Source: Nocardioides sambongensis
GTDB taxonomy: Bacteria > Actinomycetota > Actinomycetes > Propionibacteriales > Nocardioidaceae
Direction: 5' to 3'
DNA length: 64,000 nt
NCBI RefSeq assembly: GCF_006494815.1
Contig: NZ_CP041091.1
Location: 3,114,501 to 3,178,500, forward strand
The translations under genes were made by a program, and so were the position numbers. Shown piece after piece: positions 44,569-54,089 of the stretch; position 1 is the first letter of the stretch; each line of letters starts with the position of its first letter. The notes under the pieces were generated by a model. That model saw nothing but the letters and a program-made list of their open reading frames with translations. It did not search any database and was not told the DNA's origin.

Positions 44569-46086
44569 GTGGTGCACGCCACGCACGTGCCCGGCCTGGT
44601 CGCGGTGGTGACCGTGTCCCTGGTGACGCTGGCGATCGGCATCTGGGGTCTGCGGATCTCGCGCACCACCAGCGACTTCTTCGTCGCCTCCCGCACCGTC
44701 GGGCCTCGGCTGAACGCCTCCGCGATCGGCGGTGAGTACCTCTCCGCCGCGTCGTTCCTCGGCATCGCCGGGCTGCTCCTGGTGGGCGGCGCGGACATGC
44801 TCTGGTACCCGGTCGGCTGGACCGCCGGCTACCTGGTGCTGCTGGTCCTGGTCGCCGCGCCACTGCGCCGCTCCGGGGCCTACACCCTGCCCGACTTCGC
44901 CCAGGCCCGGCTGAGCTCGAAGGCCGTCCGCACCGCCTGCTCGGTGCTGGTGGTCGCGATCGGCTGGCTCTACCTGATCCCCCAGTTCGAGGGCGCCGGG
45001 TTCACCCTGCGGGCCGCGATCGGGGCGCCGGAGTGGGCGGGGCCGGTGGTGGTGGCGGCCGTGGTGCTGGCCAACGTCTCCTCCGGCGGGATGCGCTCGG
45101 TGACCTTCGTCCAGGCGTTCCAGTACTGGCTCAAGCTCACCGCCATCCTGTTCCCGGCCGCGGTGCTCGTGATCGTCTGGCTCGGCGACGGCCGCCCGAC
45201 CTCCCCGACCACCGGCGACGGGTGGTCGGTGCCGGTGGCCTCGGGCGGCGCGGGCCTGTACGCGACGTACTCGCTGATCCTGGCGCTCTTCCTCGGCACC
45301 ATGGGCCTGCCGCACGTGGTGGTCCGGTTCTACACCAACCCGGACGGGCGGGGGGCGCGTCGTACGACGGTGGCGGTGCTCGCGCTGCTCGGCCTCTTCT
45401 ACCTCTGGCCGCCGGTCTACGCCGCCCTCGGCCGCGTGTACGGCGGCCGGATCCTCGCCGAGGGCCGCCACAACGTGCTCGTGCTGGAGCTGCCACGCGC
45501 GATGCTGGACGGCCTGGGGGCCGAGCTGCTGACCGGACTGGTCACCGCCGGAGCCTTCGCCGCATTCCTCTCCACCTCCTCCGGGCTGGCCATCGCCGTC
45601 TCCGGCGTGATCAGCCAGGACGTGACCGGCCGCTGGCTCGGTGGCTTCGGGGAGAGCCGCGGGGTGGCGGCGTTCCGGCTGGCGGCCGTGGTCTCGGTCG
45701 GGGTGCCGCTGGCGGTGGCACTGGTCGCCCAGAACATCGGCGTCGCGGAGTCGGTGGGGCTGGCGTTCGCGGTCGCCGCGTCGACGTTCGGCCCGCTGCT
45801 GGTGCTGGGCATCTGGTGGCGCGGCCTGACCGCGGCCGGTGCGCTGGCGGGCCTGGCCGCGGGTGGGCTCGGTGCCGGCGGGGCCGCGGTGCTCAGCATC
45901 GCCGGCGTCTCGCCGACCGGTTGGGGTGGTGCGCTGCTCAGCCAGCCGGCGGCATGGAGCGTCCCCCTGGCGGTGGTGGTGATGGTGAGCGTCTCGCGGC
46001 TGACCGCCCACCGGGCACCCGCGCACGCCCAGCAGTTCCTGGTGCGGCTGCACACCCCGGAGTGGCTGGACCTGCCCACCCGGTAG
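44569..46086 (+). CDS. Sodium:solute symporter, ActP/MctP-like monocarboxylate transporter
   Basis: A 505-residue protein with 12-13 transmembrane helices from GTG 44569. The SSS signature regions are present: FFVASRTVGPRLNASAIGGE, YLSAASFLGIAG and GTMGLPHVVVRFYTNPDGRG. The last block is diagnostic of cation/acetate symporters. With the preceding small membrane subunit and two-component system, it probably imports acetate, pyruvate or a related acid under LytS/LytTR control. Confidence 0.9.
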   Translation: MVHATHVPGLVAVVTVSLVTLAIGIWGLRISRTTSDFFVASRTVGPRLNASAIGGEYLSAASFLGIAGLLLVGGADMLWYPVGWTAGYLVLLVLVAAPLRRSGAYTLPDFAQARLSSKAVRTACSVLVVAIGWLYLIPQFEGAGFTLRAAIGAPEWAGPVVVAAVVLANVSSGGMRSVTFVQAFQYWLKLTAILFPAAVLVIVWLGDGRPTSPTTGDGWSVPVASGGAGLYATYSLILALFLGTMGLPHVVVRFYTNPDGRGARRTTVAVLALLGLFYLWPPVYAALGRVYGGRILAEGRHNVLVLELPRAMLDGLGAELLTGLVTAGAFAAFLSTSSGLAIAVSGVISQDVTGRWLGGFGESRGVAAFRLAAVVSVGVPLAVALVAQNIGVAESVGLAFAVAASTFGPLLVLGIWWRGLTAAGALAGLAAGGLGAGGAAVLSIAGVSPTGWGGALLSQPAAWSVPLAVVVMVSVSRLTAHRAPAHAQQFLVRLHTPEWLDLPTR

Positions 46087-46099
46087 CCGCCGGCGGCGG

Positions 46100-46957
46100 T
46101 CAGTCCCAGGGGTCGTAGGTGGAACCGGGGGTGCCGATGCCGTACTGCTCGACCCGGTCGGCGTGCTCGCGCAGCTCGCTCGCGGCATCGGTGTCCTGGC
46201 CGAACAGGTCGGCGATCGCGAGGTCCAGCGACTTCGCGCTGTACTGCGTCTCGGTGCCCAGGTTCCCCAGCAGGTCCCAGAGCAGGTAGTGCAACGGGTG
46301 GTAGTCGCTGCTCGGGCCGTACTGCCCGGCGCCGACCGATCCGTCCCGGTAGAGCGGCATCAGGTCCAGGTTCGGGTGGAGCAGGTTCTTGGCGTCGTAC
46401 AGCTCCTGGGCGACGTTGGGCAGGTAGGTGCCGGTGATCTCCTTGGCCAGCACCCGGTCGATCGAGATCTCCGAGCGCGCGCCGAGGTCGGAGCCCTCGT
46501 CGACGTCCAGGATCTCCGGTCGGCTCAGGTCGTAGGAGCCCTTGTCGTCGGTGACGTGCCCGAGGTTGACCCGGAGGTTGTCGACGAGGATTTGCTCCTC
46601 GGTGCCGATGTCGGCGGCGGCCCGGGAGATGGCCGCCTCGAACGCGGACCTGATCGAGGAGTAGCTGCCCTCCTCCGGTCGGTTCTCGAACGGCCCCCAG
46701 CCGTTGGGCAGCGCGGCGTCGAGGACGTCGAGGCCCAGCTCGACGGCGCCGGTGGCCGCCTCCCCCGGGCCCTTCGCGAAGAGCTTGACGGCGGAGTTGG
46801 CCCAGCCGGCGATCTTGAGCACGACGTCCCAGTCGGGTCCGGCGTCGTTGGCGGCATTGTCGAAGGACCGGGTGGTGTCGCGCACGATGTCGAGGACGGC
46901 CTCCCGCGCGTGACGCCAGATCTCCTCCTCGGCCGCGTGCACACCGCCGAGGATCAC
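46100..46957 (-). CDS. Uncharacterised protein, possibly of a secretion-linked pair
   Basis: A 285-residue soluble protein from GTG 46957, which overlaps the upstream stop (GTGA). Helical N-terminal half (EEEIWRHAREAVLDIVRDTT), then a middle EQILVDNLRVNLGHVTDDKG and an aromatic/Pro-rich end (SDYHPLHYLLWDLLGNLGTE). No signal peptide. I do not recognise a family. The helical N-terminus and pairing with a small upstream protein are reminiscent of actinobacterial ESX/toxin modules, but nothing diagnostic is visible. Confidence 0.6.
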   Translation of the reverse strand: MILGGVHAAEEEIWRHAREAVLDIVRDTTRSFDNAANDAGPDWDVVLKIAGWANSAVKLFAKGPGEAATGAVELGLDVLDAALPNGWGPFENRPEEGSYSSIRSAFEAAISRAAADIGTEEQILVDNLRVNLGHVTDDKGSYDLSRPEILDVDEGSDLGARSEISIDRVLAKEITGTYLPNVAQELYDAKNLLHPNLDLMPLYRDGSVGAGQYGPSSDYHPLHYLLWDLLGNLGTETQYSAKSLDLAIADLFGQDTDAASELREHADRVEQYGIGTPGSTYDPWD

Positions 46958-47547
46958 CGCGATGGCGTGCTGCCCCCGACGGCCTTGCCGATCTGGGAGA
47001 GGAAGTTGGCCTTGAAGGCGGTGATCATGCCGCCGGACATCGCGTCGGAGTTCTCCAGCGCGAGGTCGAGGTTGCCGCCGATGTTGCCGGCTCCGGTCGC
47101 GCTGCCGCCCTGCGAACCGGCCTCGAGCGCCAGCCGCCGGGTGACCTGCCGGACCTGCTCGGTGAGGCTCTCGTTGATCGCCGCCGGGTCGGGCGCGACC
47201 GAGAACGGGTCGAGGATGGTGTCGATGTCGGAGCGGATGGAGTCGAACTCGGCACCGAGGTGCTTGCCCTCGCCGTCGAACGCCAGGGTGCGGATGATCT
47301 TCTGGTAGCCGCCGCCCTGGCCGTCGGGGCCCGGCCGGTCGATCCGGTACGTCGTCGGCAGGCTGAACCCGCCCTGGCTCGGCGGGGTGATCGTGCAGGT
47401 GTAGTGGTCACCGTCGATCCGGAAGTTGGTGTTCATCAGGTCCCCGAGCTCGTCGACGAACCCGGCGTTCGGCGCGCAGACGTAGGCGTCGATGGCGGCC
47501 CGCTTGAGGGCCGGGACCAGTGCTTTCAACTCGTCGAACACAGGCAT
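46954..47547 (-). CDS. Uncharacterised protein, first gene of a two-gene operon
   Basis: A 197-residue protein, MPVFDELKALVPALKRAAID, with a helical start, a beta-rich centre (DGDHYTCTITPPSQGG, TTYRIDRPGPDGQGGGYQKI) and a helical end rich in Gly/Ser/Ala (LALEAGSQGGSATGAGNIGG). Two cysteines. No family recognised. Coupled to the following gene by a 4 bp overlap. Confidence 0.6.
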   Translation of the reverse strand: MPVFDELKALVPALKRAAIDAYVCAPNAGFVDELGDLMNTNFRIDGDHYTCTITPPSQGGFSLPTTYRIDRPGPDGQGGGYQKIIRTLAFDGEGKHLGAEFDSIRSDIDTILDPFSVAPDPAAINESLTEQVRQVTRRLALEAGSQGGSATGAGNIGGNLDLALENSDAMSGGMITAFKANFLSQIGKAVGGSTPSR

Positions 47548-47646
47548 GGGGACTCCCGAGGTAGGTTGCAGCGAACCTCCCCCGCGACGACCATCCGGAA
47601 ACGTCTCCTCCGGCGTGGCGTCATCCGCCCGGGTGACGGCGTGGTG

Positions 47647-48792
47647 TCACCTGCGCGGGTCGACCAGCACCTTGGCGTGCCGCTCGGGGTCGCCGAGCTC
47701 GGTGAACGCCTCGGCCACGCCGTCGAGTCCGACGGTGCCGGTGATCAGCGGGCTCACGTCGACCCGGCCGCTCGCCATCATCTGCAGCGTCTCGTGGAAC
47801 TCGCTCGGGTCGTAGGCGAAGGCGAACCGCAGCTCGATCTCCTTGTTGATCGCCATCGACGGGCGGAAGCTGTCGGTGCCCATGCAGACGCCGACCACCA
47901 CCACCCGGGTCAGCAACGGCGCCGACGAGACGATCTGCTCGATCACACCCGGCACCCCGACGCACTCGAAGACCACCGGGCCCCGCGGGCTCGCGCCCGC
48001 TCGCTCGGCCGCACGCATCACCCGCGCCCAGGGCAGCAGCGGGACCGCCCGCAGCTTGTCCATCGTGCTCAGGCCCAGCTCGGCGAGCGCGATCGGCTCG
48101 GTCAGGTACTTGCTGTCCTCGAACGACGCCCACGGCGAGGACTCGGCCGGATCGACCACCACGTCCGCGCCGCAGCGCTGCGCCAGGACCCGACGCCCGG
48201 CGGAGAAGTCGCTGGCGACCACGTGACGCACCCCGCTGGCCTTGAGCATCAGGATCACCGCGAGCCCGATCGGCCCACAGCCGATCACCACGGCGGTGTC
48301 CTTGGCGCCCACCTGTCCCTTCCGTACGGCGTGCCAGGCGACCGACAGCGGCTCGGTCAGCGCCGCGTGCTCCGCGTCCAGCTCGTCGGGCACCTTCATC
48401 GTCATCGACGCCTCGACCAGCACCTGCTCGGCGAGGCCGCCCGGCGCGTGCTCGCTCAACCCGGTCAGGTGGGTGGAGCCGGCGCTGCGCAGCACCGGCA
48501 GGGCGACCACCCGGGTCCCGGGCGCGAAGTGGTGACGGGTGCGGGGTCCGTAGTCGGCGACCGTGCCCACGAACTCGTGCCCCAGCACGACCCGCTGGTC
48601 CGAGCGCATGAATCCGTCGTACCCGAGGGCGGCGACGTCCGCCGCGGTCTCGTCGCAGTGGGTGCGGGCGTGCAGGTCAGAGCCGCAGATCCCGTTCCGC
48701 TCCACGTCGAGCAGGATCTGGCCCTTGGCCGGCGTCAGGTCGGGGACGGTCTCGACGGTGAGGTCGGACTGGTGGCAGACGACGGCGCGCAT
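47647..48792 (-). CDS. Zinc-dependent alcohol dehydrogenase family protein
   Basis: A 381-residue medium-chain dehydrogenase. The catalytic-zinc ligands lie in GICGSDLHAR and LGHEFVGTV. The Rossmann motif is VVIGCGPIGLAVI (about 168-180). The four-Cys structural-zinc loop is missing (VVALPVLRSAGSTH), as in several sub-families. The ATG at 48792 has no purine-rich ribosome site, and two long hairpins begin 16 bp upstream, so translation may be structure-controlled. The substrate is unknown. Confidence 0.88.
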   Translation of the reverse strand: MRAVVCHQSDLTVETVPDLTPAKGQILLDVERNGICGSDLHARTHCDETAADVAALGYDGFMRSDQRVVLGHEFVGTVADYGPRTRHHFAPGTRVVALPVLRSAGSTHLTGLSEHAPGGLAEQVLVEASMTMKVPDELDAEHAALTEPLSVAWHAVRKGQVGAKDTAVVIGCGPIGLAVILMLKASGVRHVVASDFSAGRRVLAQRCGADVVVDPAESSPWASFEDSKYLTEPIALAELGLSTMDKLRAVPLLPWARVMRAAERAGASPRGPVVFECVGVPGVIEQIVSSAPLLTRVVVVGVCMGTDSFRPSMAINKEIELRFAFAYDPSEFHETLQMMASGRVDVSPLITGTVGLDGVAEAFTELGDPERHAKVLVDPRR

Positions 48793-48807
48793 GGGGGGAG
48801 GCTAGCG

Positions 48808-48880
48808 GTGCGGGTTTCACCGGTCAGCCGGTGAAACCCGCACGACACGCCGAGCGGCGCCGGCGTGTCGTGCGGGTTTC
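48808..48880. repeat. Overlapping, mutually exclusive long hairpins
   Basis: Left hairpin: GTGCGGGTTTCACCGG (48808-48823) pairs perfectly with its complement at 48828-48843 around loop TCAG. Right hairpin: positions 48833-48852 pair perfectly over 20 bp with 48861-48880 around an 8-nt loop. The segment 48833-48843 is shared, so only one can form. It lies 25 bp after the pckG stop and 16 bp before the dehydrogenase start, both on the minus strand. Confidence 0.85.
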
Positions 48881-48904
48881 GGCCGATAGGTCCGCGGGTT
48901 CGGC

Positions 48905-50728
48905 TCAGGCCTGGTCGAGGGCCTCGGCGACGCGACGGTGCGCGGCCCAGATCTCCTCGGGGAGGCCGTCGAACTGGGCCAGGTGCTTCTCGCGGTGACC
49001 CATCTCCTGCTGCCAGCGCTCGATGTCGATGGTCAGCACGGTGTCCAGGTCGGCGAGCCCCTGCTCGTCGAGCCCGTCGAGCAGCAGCTCCTCGCGGGCG
49101 GGGATGACGCCCACCGGCGTCTGCACACCGGAGACCTCGCCGTTCTTGTACTGCATCAGCCACACCAGCGGCCGCAGGTTCTCCCGGTAGCCCGGCCAGA
49201 GGAAGCGGCCGTCGTCGCCGCGCTGGAACCAGTTCACGTGCGCGAAGATCGGCTTGGTCGTCGCCCGACCGATCACCTCGAGCCAGTGCGCGGCGTAGTC
49301 GGCCTCGGAGTAGGACATGAACGGACGCATCGACATCGGGTCGTAGCGCAGCACGCCCTCGAGCCCGTCGGCCGCGGCGGTTGCCTCCGCGCCCAGGGTC
49401 AGGCCGTCGTACACGCCCTCGGCGATGTCCTCGATGGCGCGGACCAGCGGCTCGCGGTCGCGGGTGCGGCCACCGAAGATGATGCCGTGGATCTCGACGC
49501 CCGCCGGGTCCTCGAAGTCCTCGGCCACGTTCGGGACGTTGGCCAGGGTCGTGGTGAAGCGGCTGTTCGGGTGGGCCCACGGGGCGTTCACCTCGTCACC
49601 GGTCCGGTCGGCGATCTTGTCGCCCTTCCAGTCCAGCCAGCCGTCGAGGTCGGTCGGCTTGTCGCCGCGTCCTTCCCACCAGACCTCTTCGGTCTTCTCG
49701 TTGTAGGCGACGTTGGTGTAGATCGCGCCGGTGCCCGGGACGATCGACTCGATCGCGGTCGGGTTGGTCTTCTCGTTGGTGTCCTTGGCGACACCGAAAA
49801 CGCCGTTCTCCGGGTTCATCCCGTAGAGCTTGCCGTCCTCGCCGACCCACAGCCACGCGATGTCGTCGCCGTAGAACTCGACGTAGTACCGGTCGCCGAG
49901 GGCATCGGGGGCCAGCGTCATCGCGAGGTTGGTCTTGCCCGAGGCGCTCGGGAAGCCGCCGCAGATGTTGTACTTCTTGCCGGTCTCCTTGTCGGTGATG
50001 CCGAGCAGCATGAACTGCTCGACCAGGAAGCCGTTCTTCCAGCCGTCGAAGGAGCCTTGGCGCAGGCCGTGGGCGATCTTGCCGAGCAGCGCGTTGCCGC
50101 CGTACGACGACCCGAAGTGCAGGATCGTCCGCTCGTCGGCGACGGTGACGAAGTAGCGCTTGTCGTCCGGAGTGCCCTGGCCGAGGTTCTCCAGGTCGCC
50201 GGTGACGTGCACCGCGCGGACGAAGGAGTCGCCGAGGTCGTTGATGAACTCCACGCCGACCCGCGCCATCCGGATCATCTGGAGCACCACGTTGCGGTTG
50301 TCGGTGAGCTCCACCCCTGCCGCGAACTTCTCCAGCGGCGAGCCCTTCGGCGCCATCAGGTAGGGGATCACGTACATGGTCTTGCCCGCGGACGCGCCGG
50401 TCATCAGCTCGATGAGCTTCGGCTTCATCTCCGCGGCGGGCTTCCAGTTGTTGTAGACGCCCTTGTCGGCCTCGTCGCTGGTCGCGACGATCGTGCGCTC
50501 CTCGGCGCGCGCAGTGTCCTTGAAGTAGGACCGCGAGTAGTACCGGCCCTCGCCCGCGGGCAGCAGCTCGCCGGCCTCGAGGGCTTCGGCGACCAGGCGC
50601 GCGTCGTCAGCCGCCGAGACGACCTCGATCCGCTCGGCGCCGGTCACCCCCGCCCAGTGTGCGACGTACTCCCGGACGCTCGGGTTCGTGAGCCCCGCCT
50701 CGTCCAGAATCCGCTCCACATCCACCAT
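48905..50728 (-). CDS. pckG: Phosphoenolpyruvate carboxykinase (GTP)
   Basis: A 607-residue GTP-dependent PEPCK that converts oxaloacetate to PEP in gluconeogenesis or anaplerosis. The kinase-1a loop with reactive Cys, NICGGFPSASGKTNLAM, binds the GTP phosphates. The metal site region FYGDDIAWLWVGEDG and the guanine-binding end NWFQRGDDGRFLWPGYRENL are present. Length and motifs are normal. A CRP-type site lies 171 bp upstream of the start codon, consistent with carbon-source control. Confidence 0.96.
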   Translation of the reverse strand: MVDVERILDEAGLTNPSVREYVAHWAGVTGAERIEVVSAADDARLVAEALEAGELLPAGEGRYYSRSYFKDTARAEERTIVATSDEADKGVYNNWKPAAEMKPKLIELMTGASAGKTMYVIPYLMAPKGSPLEKFAAGVELTDNRNVVLQMIRMARVGVEFINDLGDSFVRAVHVTGDLENLGQGTPDDKRYFVTVADERTILHFGSSYGGNALLGKIAHGLRQGSFDGWKNGFLVEQFMLLGITDKETGKKYNICGGFPSASGKTNLAMTLAPDALGDRYYVEFYGDDIAWLWVGEDGKLYGMNPENGVFGVAKDTNEKTNPTAIESIVPGTGAIYTNVAYNEKTEEVWWEGRGDKPTDLDGWLDWKGDKIADRTGDEVNAPWAHPNSRFTTTLANVPNVAEDFEDPAGVEIHGIIFGGRTRDREPLVRAIEDIAEGVYDGLTLGAEATAAADGLEGVLRYDPMSMRPFMSYSEADYAAHWLEVIGRATTKPIFAHVNWFQRGDDGRFLWPGYRENLRPLVWLMQYKNGEVSGVQTPVGVIPAREELLLDGLDEQGLADLDTVLTIDIERWQQEMGHREKHLAQFDGLPEEIWAAHRRVAEALDQA

Positions 50729-50898
50729 GCCTGTCAGCCTTTCGATCCGTTCGGAGGTGGGGGCACGCTACCCCAGCAAGGGGTCACGGCCGCCCGAGTC
50801 AGCGCTCTGTATGGCCAGCGGACGCCGTCGTCCAGGGGGCCCACCATGACACCGCGCCGAGCGCCCGCGCACCTCCCGGCCGAGCCCTGGACGCCCAA

Positions 50899-50914
50899 TG
50901 TGAGGTATGCCACA
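50899..50914. promoter_or_regulatory. CRP/GlxR-type site upstream of pckG
   Basis: TGTGA-GGTATG-CCACA matches the CRP-family consensus with one change. It is in the 365 bp gene-free interval 50729-51093, which otherwise holds the pckG leader and, at its other end, the terminator of the aldehyde dehydrogenase gene. Confidence 0.5.
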
Positions 50915-51001
50915 GTTTGATCGTTCGAACCTTCCGTGATAGTGCGTTCGCCGCACCCCGGTCGTCGTCCTGCCGACGACATTCCCTCGGGCGTACGACG
51001 C

Positions 51002-51036
51002 GAGGGCCGGCGTCGGAATCACCGACGCCGGCCCTC
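51002..51036 (-). terminator. Terminator of the aldehyde dehydrogenase gene
   Basis: GAGGGCCGGCGTCGG pairs perfectly with CCGACGCCGGCCCTC (15 bp stem, loop AATCA). It begins 58 bp beyond the dehydrogenase stop at 51094. No T-run is needed for such stems in actinobacteria. Confidence 0.75.
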
Positions 51037-51093
51037 ATCTTGTCCCCGGTCCTCATCCCCCGGTTCGTCCCGCCGTCCTCGGCGGGCACGCCC

Positions 51094-52539
51094 TTACTCC
51101 CCGATGTAGCTCATCACGTGCTTGATCCGCGTGTAGTCCTCCATGCCGTACATGGAGAGGTCCTTGCCGTAGCCGGAGTGCTTGAAGCCGCCGTGCGGCA
51201 TCTCCGCGACGATCGGGATGTGGGTGTTGATCCAGACGGCGCCGAAGTCGAGCCGCTTGGCCATCCGCATGGCCCGGCCGTGGTCCTTGGTCCAGACGCT
51301 GGAGGCCAGGCCGTACTGCACGCCGTTGGCCCAGCGCAGCGCCTCCCCCTCGTCGTCGAACCGCTGCACGGTGATCACCGGCCCGAAGATCTCGTCCTGC
51401 ACCTGCTCGTCCTCCTGGCGCAGCCCGGAGAGCACGGTGGGCTGGTAGAAGTAGCCGCTCTCGCCGCCGGCGACCTGCGCCCGGGCGCCGCCCGCCGAGA
51501 TCTCGGCGTGGTCGGGCAGCCGGTCCACGAAGCCGGCGACCCGGGCCAGCTGGTCGGGGTTGTTGAGCGGCCCGAACAGGACGTCCTCGTCGTCGGGCAT
51601 CCCGGTCCGCGCGCCGCGCGCCTCGTCGGCCAGCGCGGCCACGAAGTCGTCGTACACACCGGGGCCGGCCAGCACCCGGGTGGCGGCGGTGCAGTCCTGT
51701 CCGGCGTTGAAGTAGCCGGCGCCGGCGATGCCCTCGGCCGCGGCGGCGATGTCGGCGTCGTCGAAGACGATCACCGGCGCCTTGCCGCCGAGCTCGAGGT
51801 GGACCCGCTTGAGGTCCCCGGCGGCCGAGGCCGCGACCTGGCTGCCGGCGCGCACCGACCCGGTGATCGCGACCATCTGCGGCGTCGGGTGCTCGACCAC
51901 CCGCCGGCCCGTGTCCCGATCGCCGGTCACCACGTTCAGCACGCCGGGCGGCAGGAACTCCGCCGCGAGCTCGGCGAGCATCGTGGAGGTGGCGGGCGTG
52001 GTGTCGCTGGGCTTGAGCACGATGGTGTTGCCGGCCGCCAGCGCCGGGGCGATCTTCCAGACCATCATCATCAGCGGGTAGTTCCACGGCGTCACCTGAC
52101 CGACGACACCGACCGGCTCACGCCGGATCATCGAGGTGTGGTCCTTCAGGTACTCCCCGGCGGAGCGACCCTCCAGGACCCGGGCCGCTCCGGCGAAGAA
52201 GCGGATCTGGTCGATCGCGGGCGGCAGCTCGTCGGTGGTGGTGAAGCCCAGCGGCTTTCCGGTGTCCTGGGACTCCGCGCGCACGAAGTCGTCGGCGCGT
52301 TGCTCGAGCTTGTCGGCGATCTTGAGCAGCGCCGTCTGGCGCTCGGCGGGCGTCGTCTCGCCCCAGGTCTCGAACGCCGCGGAGGCCGCCGCGTAGGCGC
52401 GGTCGACGTCCTCGGCCGCCGACATCGGCGCGGTCGCGTAGACGGCTCCGGTCGCGGGGTCGAGGACGTCGTACGTCGCCCCGTCGGCGGCGTCGACGAG
52501 CTCGCCGTTGATGACATTGCGGAAGGTGAGGTCAGCCAC
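51094..52539 (-). CDS. Gamma-aminobutyraldehyde dehydrogenase
   Basis: A 481-residue NAD+-dependent aldehyde dehydrogenase from GTG 52539. The nucleophile is Cys283 in [12 protein letters not shown], where GQDCTA is typical of the PatD/Prr group that oxidises 4-aminobutanal to GABA. The general-base Glu is in LELGGKAPV, and the oxyanion Asn in TPWNYPLMM. It is divergent from the omega-aminotransferase, which produces its substrate from putrescine, and they share a 143 bp promoter region with an AsnC-like operator. Confidence 0.9.
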   Translation of the reverse strand: MADLTFRNVINGELVDAADGATYDVLDPATGAVYATAPMSAAEDVDRAYAAASAAFETWGETTPAERQTALLKIADKLEQRADDFVRAESQDTGKPLGFTTTDELPPAIDQIRFFAGAARVLEGRSAGEYLKDHTSMIRREPVGVVGQVTPWNYPLMMMVWKIAPALAAGNTIVLKPSDTTPATSTMLAELAAEFLPPGVLNVVTGDRDTGRRVVEHPTPQMVAITGSVRAGSQVAASAAGDLKRVHLELGGKAPVIVFDDADIAAAAEGIAGAGYFNAGQDCTAATRVLAGPGVYDDFVAALADEARGARTGMPDDEDVLFGPLNNPDQLARVAGFVDRLPDHAEISAGGARAQVAGGESGYFYQPTVLSGLRQEDEQVQDEIFGPVITVQRFDDEGEALRWANGVQYGLASSVWTKDHGRAMRMAKRLDFGAVWINTHIPIVAEMPHGGFKHSGYGKDLSMYGMEDYTRIKHVMSYIGE

Positions 52540-52597
52540 GGACCGACCCTAGCCGCGAATCGACGAAATCGGGAGGGTTGATCCGCCGTTTACCTAC

Positions 52598-52635
52598 TGA
52601 TTCCGTTGCTGAAACGCAGAATGACAACCGAATCA
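52598..52635. promoter_or_regulatory. Inverted repeat shared with the pot/asnC promoter
   Basis: TGATTCCGTTG (52598-52608) and CAACCGAATCA (52625-52635) form an inverted repeat with 10 of 11 positions matched and 27 bp between repeat starts. The spacer contains GAAACGCAG. The same design, with the same 27 bp pitch and GAAACGCAG, occurs at 58782-58819. The encoded AsnC protein is the likely binder. Confidence 0.65.
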
Positions 52636-52682
52636 CTCGTTTCCGACTTGCCTCGGCGTCAGCGATCCCGGACCATGGGGGC

Positions 52683-54067
52683 ATGGACGACGACGCTCGG
52701 CTCCAGCAGGCCGCCCGGGACAACCTCTGGATGCACTTCACCCGCCACGGCGACTTCGAGAAGGCCGACCACGGCGTACCGATCATGGTGCGCGGCGAGG
52801 GCGTCCACCTCTACGACAACAAGGGGAAGCGCTACCTCGACGGGCTGGCCGGCCTGTTCGTCTCCCAGCTCGGCCACGGGCGCAAGGACCTCGCCGCCGC
52901 GGCGGCGGCACAGGCCGAGCAACTGGCCTTCATGCCGCTGTGGTCCTACGCCCACCCGCCCGCGATCGAGCTCGCCGAGAAGGTCGCCTCGCACGCGCCC
53001 GGCGACCTGAACCGGGTCTTCTTCACCTCCGGCGGCGGAGAGGCCGTGGAGACCGCCTGGAAGCTGGCGAAGAACTACTTCAAGCTCGTCGGCAAGCCGA
53101 TGAAGCACAAGGTGGTCTCCCGAGCGATCGCCTATCACGGCACCACCCAGGGCGCCCTCTCGATCACCGGCCTGCCCGGCCTGAAGCAGCAGTTCGAGCC
53201 GCTGGTCCCCTCGACGTTCCGCGCCCCGAACACCAACATCTACCGGGCCACCGAGCACGGCGCACCGCACGGCCAGACCCCGGAGGAGTTCGGCCGCTGG
53301 GCCGCGGACCAGATCGAGGTCGCGATCGAGAACGAGGGCCCGGACACCGTGGCCGCCGTCTTCCTCGAGCCGGTGCAGAACGCCGGCGGCTGCTTCCCGC
53401 CCCGCCGGGCTACTTCGAGCGGGTCCGCGAGATCTGCGACCGGCACGACGTCCTGCTCGTCTCCGACGAGGTGATCTGCGCCTTCGGCCGGCTGGGCACC
53501 ATGTTCGGCGCCGAGAAGTTCGGCTACCAGCCGGACATCATCACCTGCGCCAAGGGCATCACCTCCGGCTACGCGCCGCTGGGCGCGATGATCGCCTCGG
53601 ACCGGCTGATGGAGCCGTTCCTGCAGCCGGGCGAGATGTTCGCCCACGGCTACACCTTCGGCGGGCACCCGGTCTCCACCGCGGTCGGCCTGGCCAACCT
53701 GCGGGCCTTCGAGTCCGAGGGCGTGCTGGAGAACGTGCAGACCAACGCGCCGGCCTTCCGGGCCACCCTGGAGCGGCTGAAGGACATCCCGATCGTCGGC
53801 GACGTGCGCGGCGAGGGCTACTTCTACGGCATCGAGCTGGTCAAGGACCGCGAGACCCGGGAGTCCTTCACCGCCGAGGAGTGCGAGCGGATCCTCTACG
53901 GCTTCGTGTCCAAGCAGCTCTTCGCCGAGGGCCTCTACTGCCGCGCGGACGACCGCGGCGACCCGGTCATCCAGCTCTCCCCGCCGCTGGTCTGCGGCCC
54001 GGAGCACTTCGAGGAGATGGAGCAGATCCTGCGGTCGGTGCTGGAGAAGGCCTCCGCGCAGCTCTGA
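52683..54067 (+). pseudogene. Omega/putrescine-type aminotransferase, split by a one-base frameshift
   Basis: ATG 52683 opens a class III PLP aminotransferase (MDDDARLQQAARDNLWMHFT, later SYAHPPAIELAEKVASHAPG and TSGGGEAVETAWKLAK). At 53397-53402 a run of four C should be five: the frame then continues as PPGYFERVREICDRHDVLLV, with the PLP lysine in ITCAKGITSGYAP, through to a normal C-terminus at 54067. All family motifs remain in the DNA. It would transfer amino groups from putrescine-like amines to pyruvate or 2-oxoglutarate. A homopolymer sequencing error is as likely as a real mutation, given its key place in the polyamine module. Confidence 0.85.
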
Positions 54068-54089
54068 ACGCCGACGTAGGTTGGGGCCC

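Noticed and set aside
46100..47547. Reading the two unknown proteins as an ESX (WXG100) pair
   Set aside because: Neither has a WxG motif, the lengths are far above 100 residues, and no ESX core genes are nearby.
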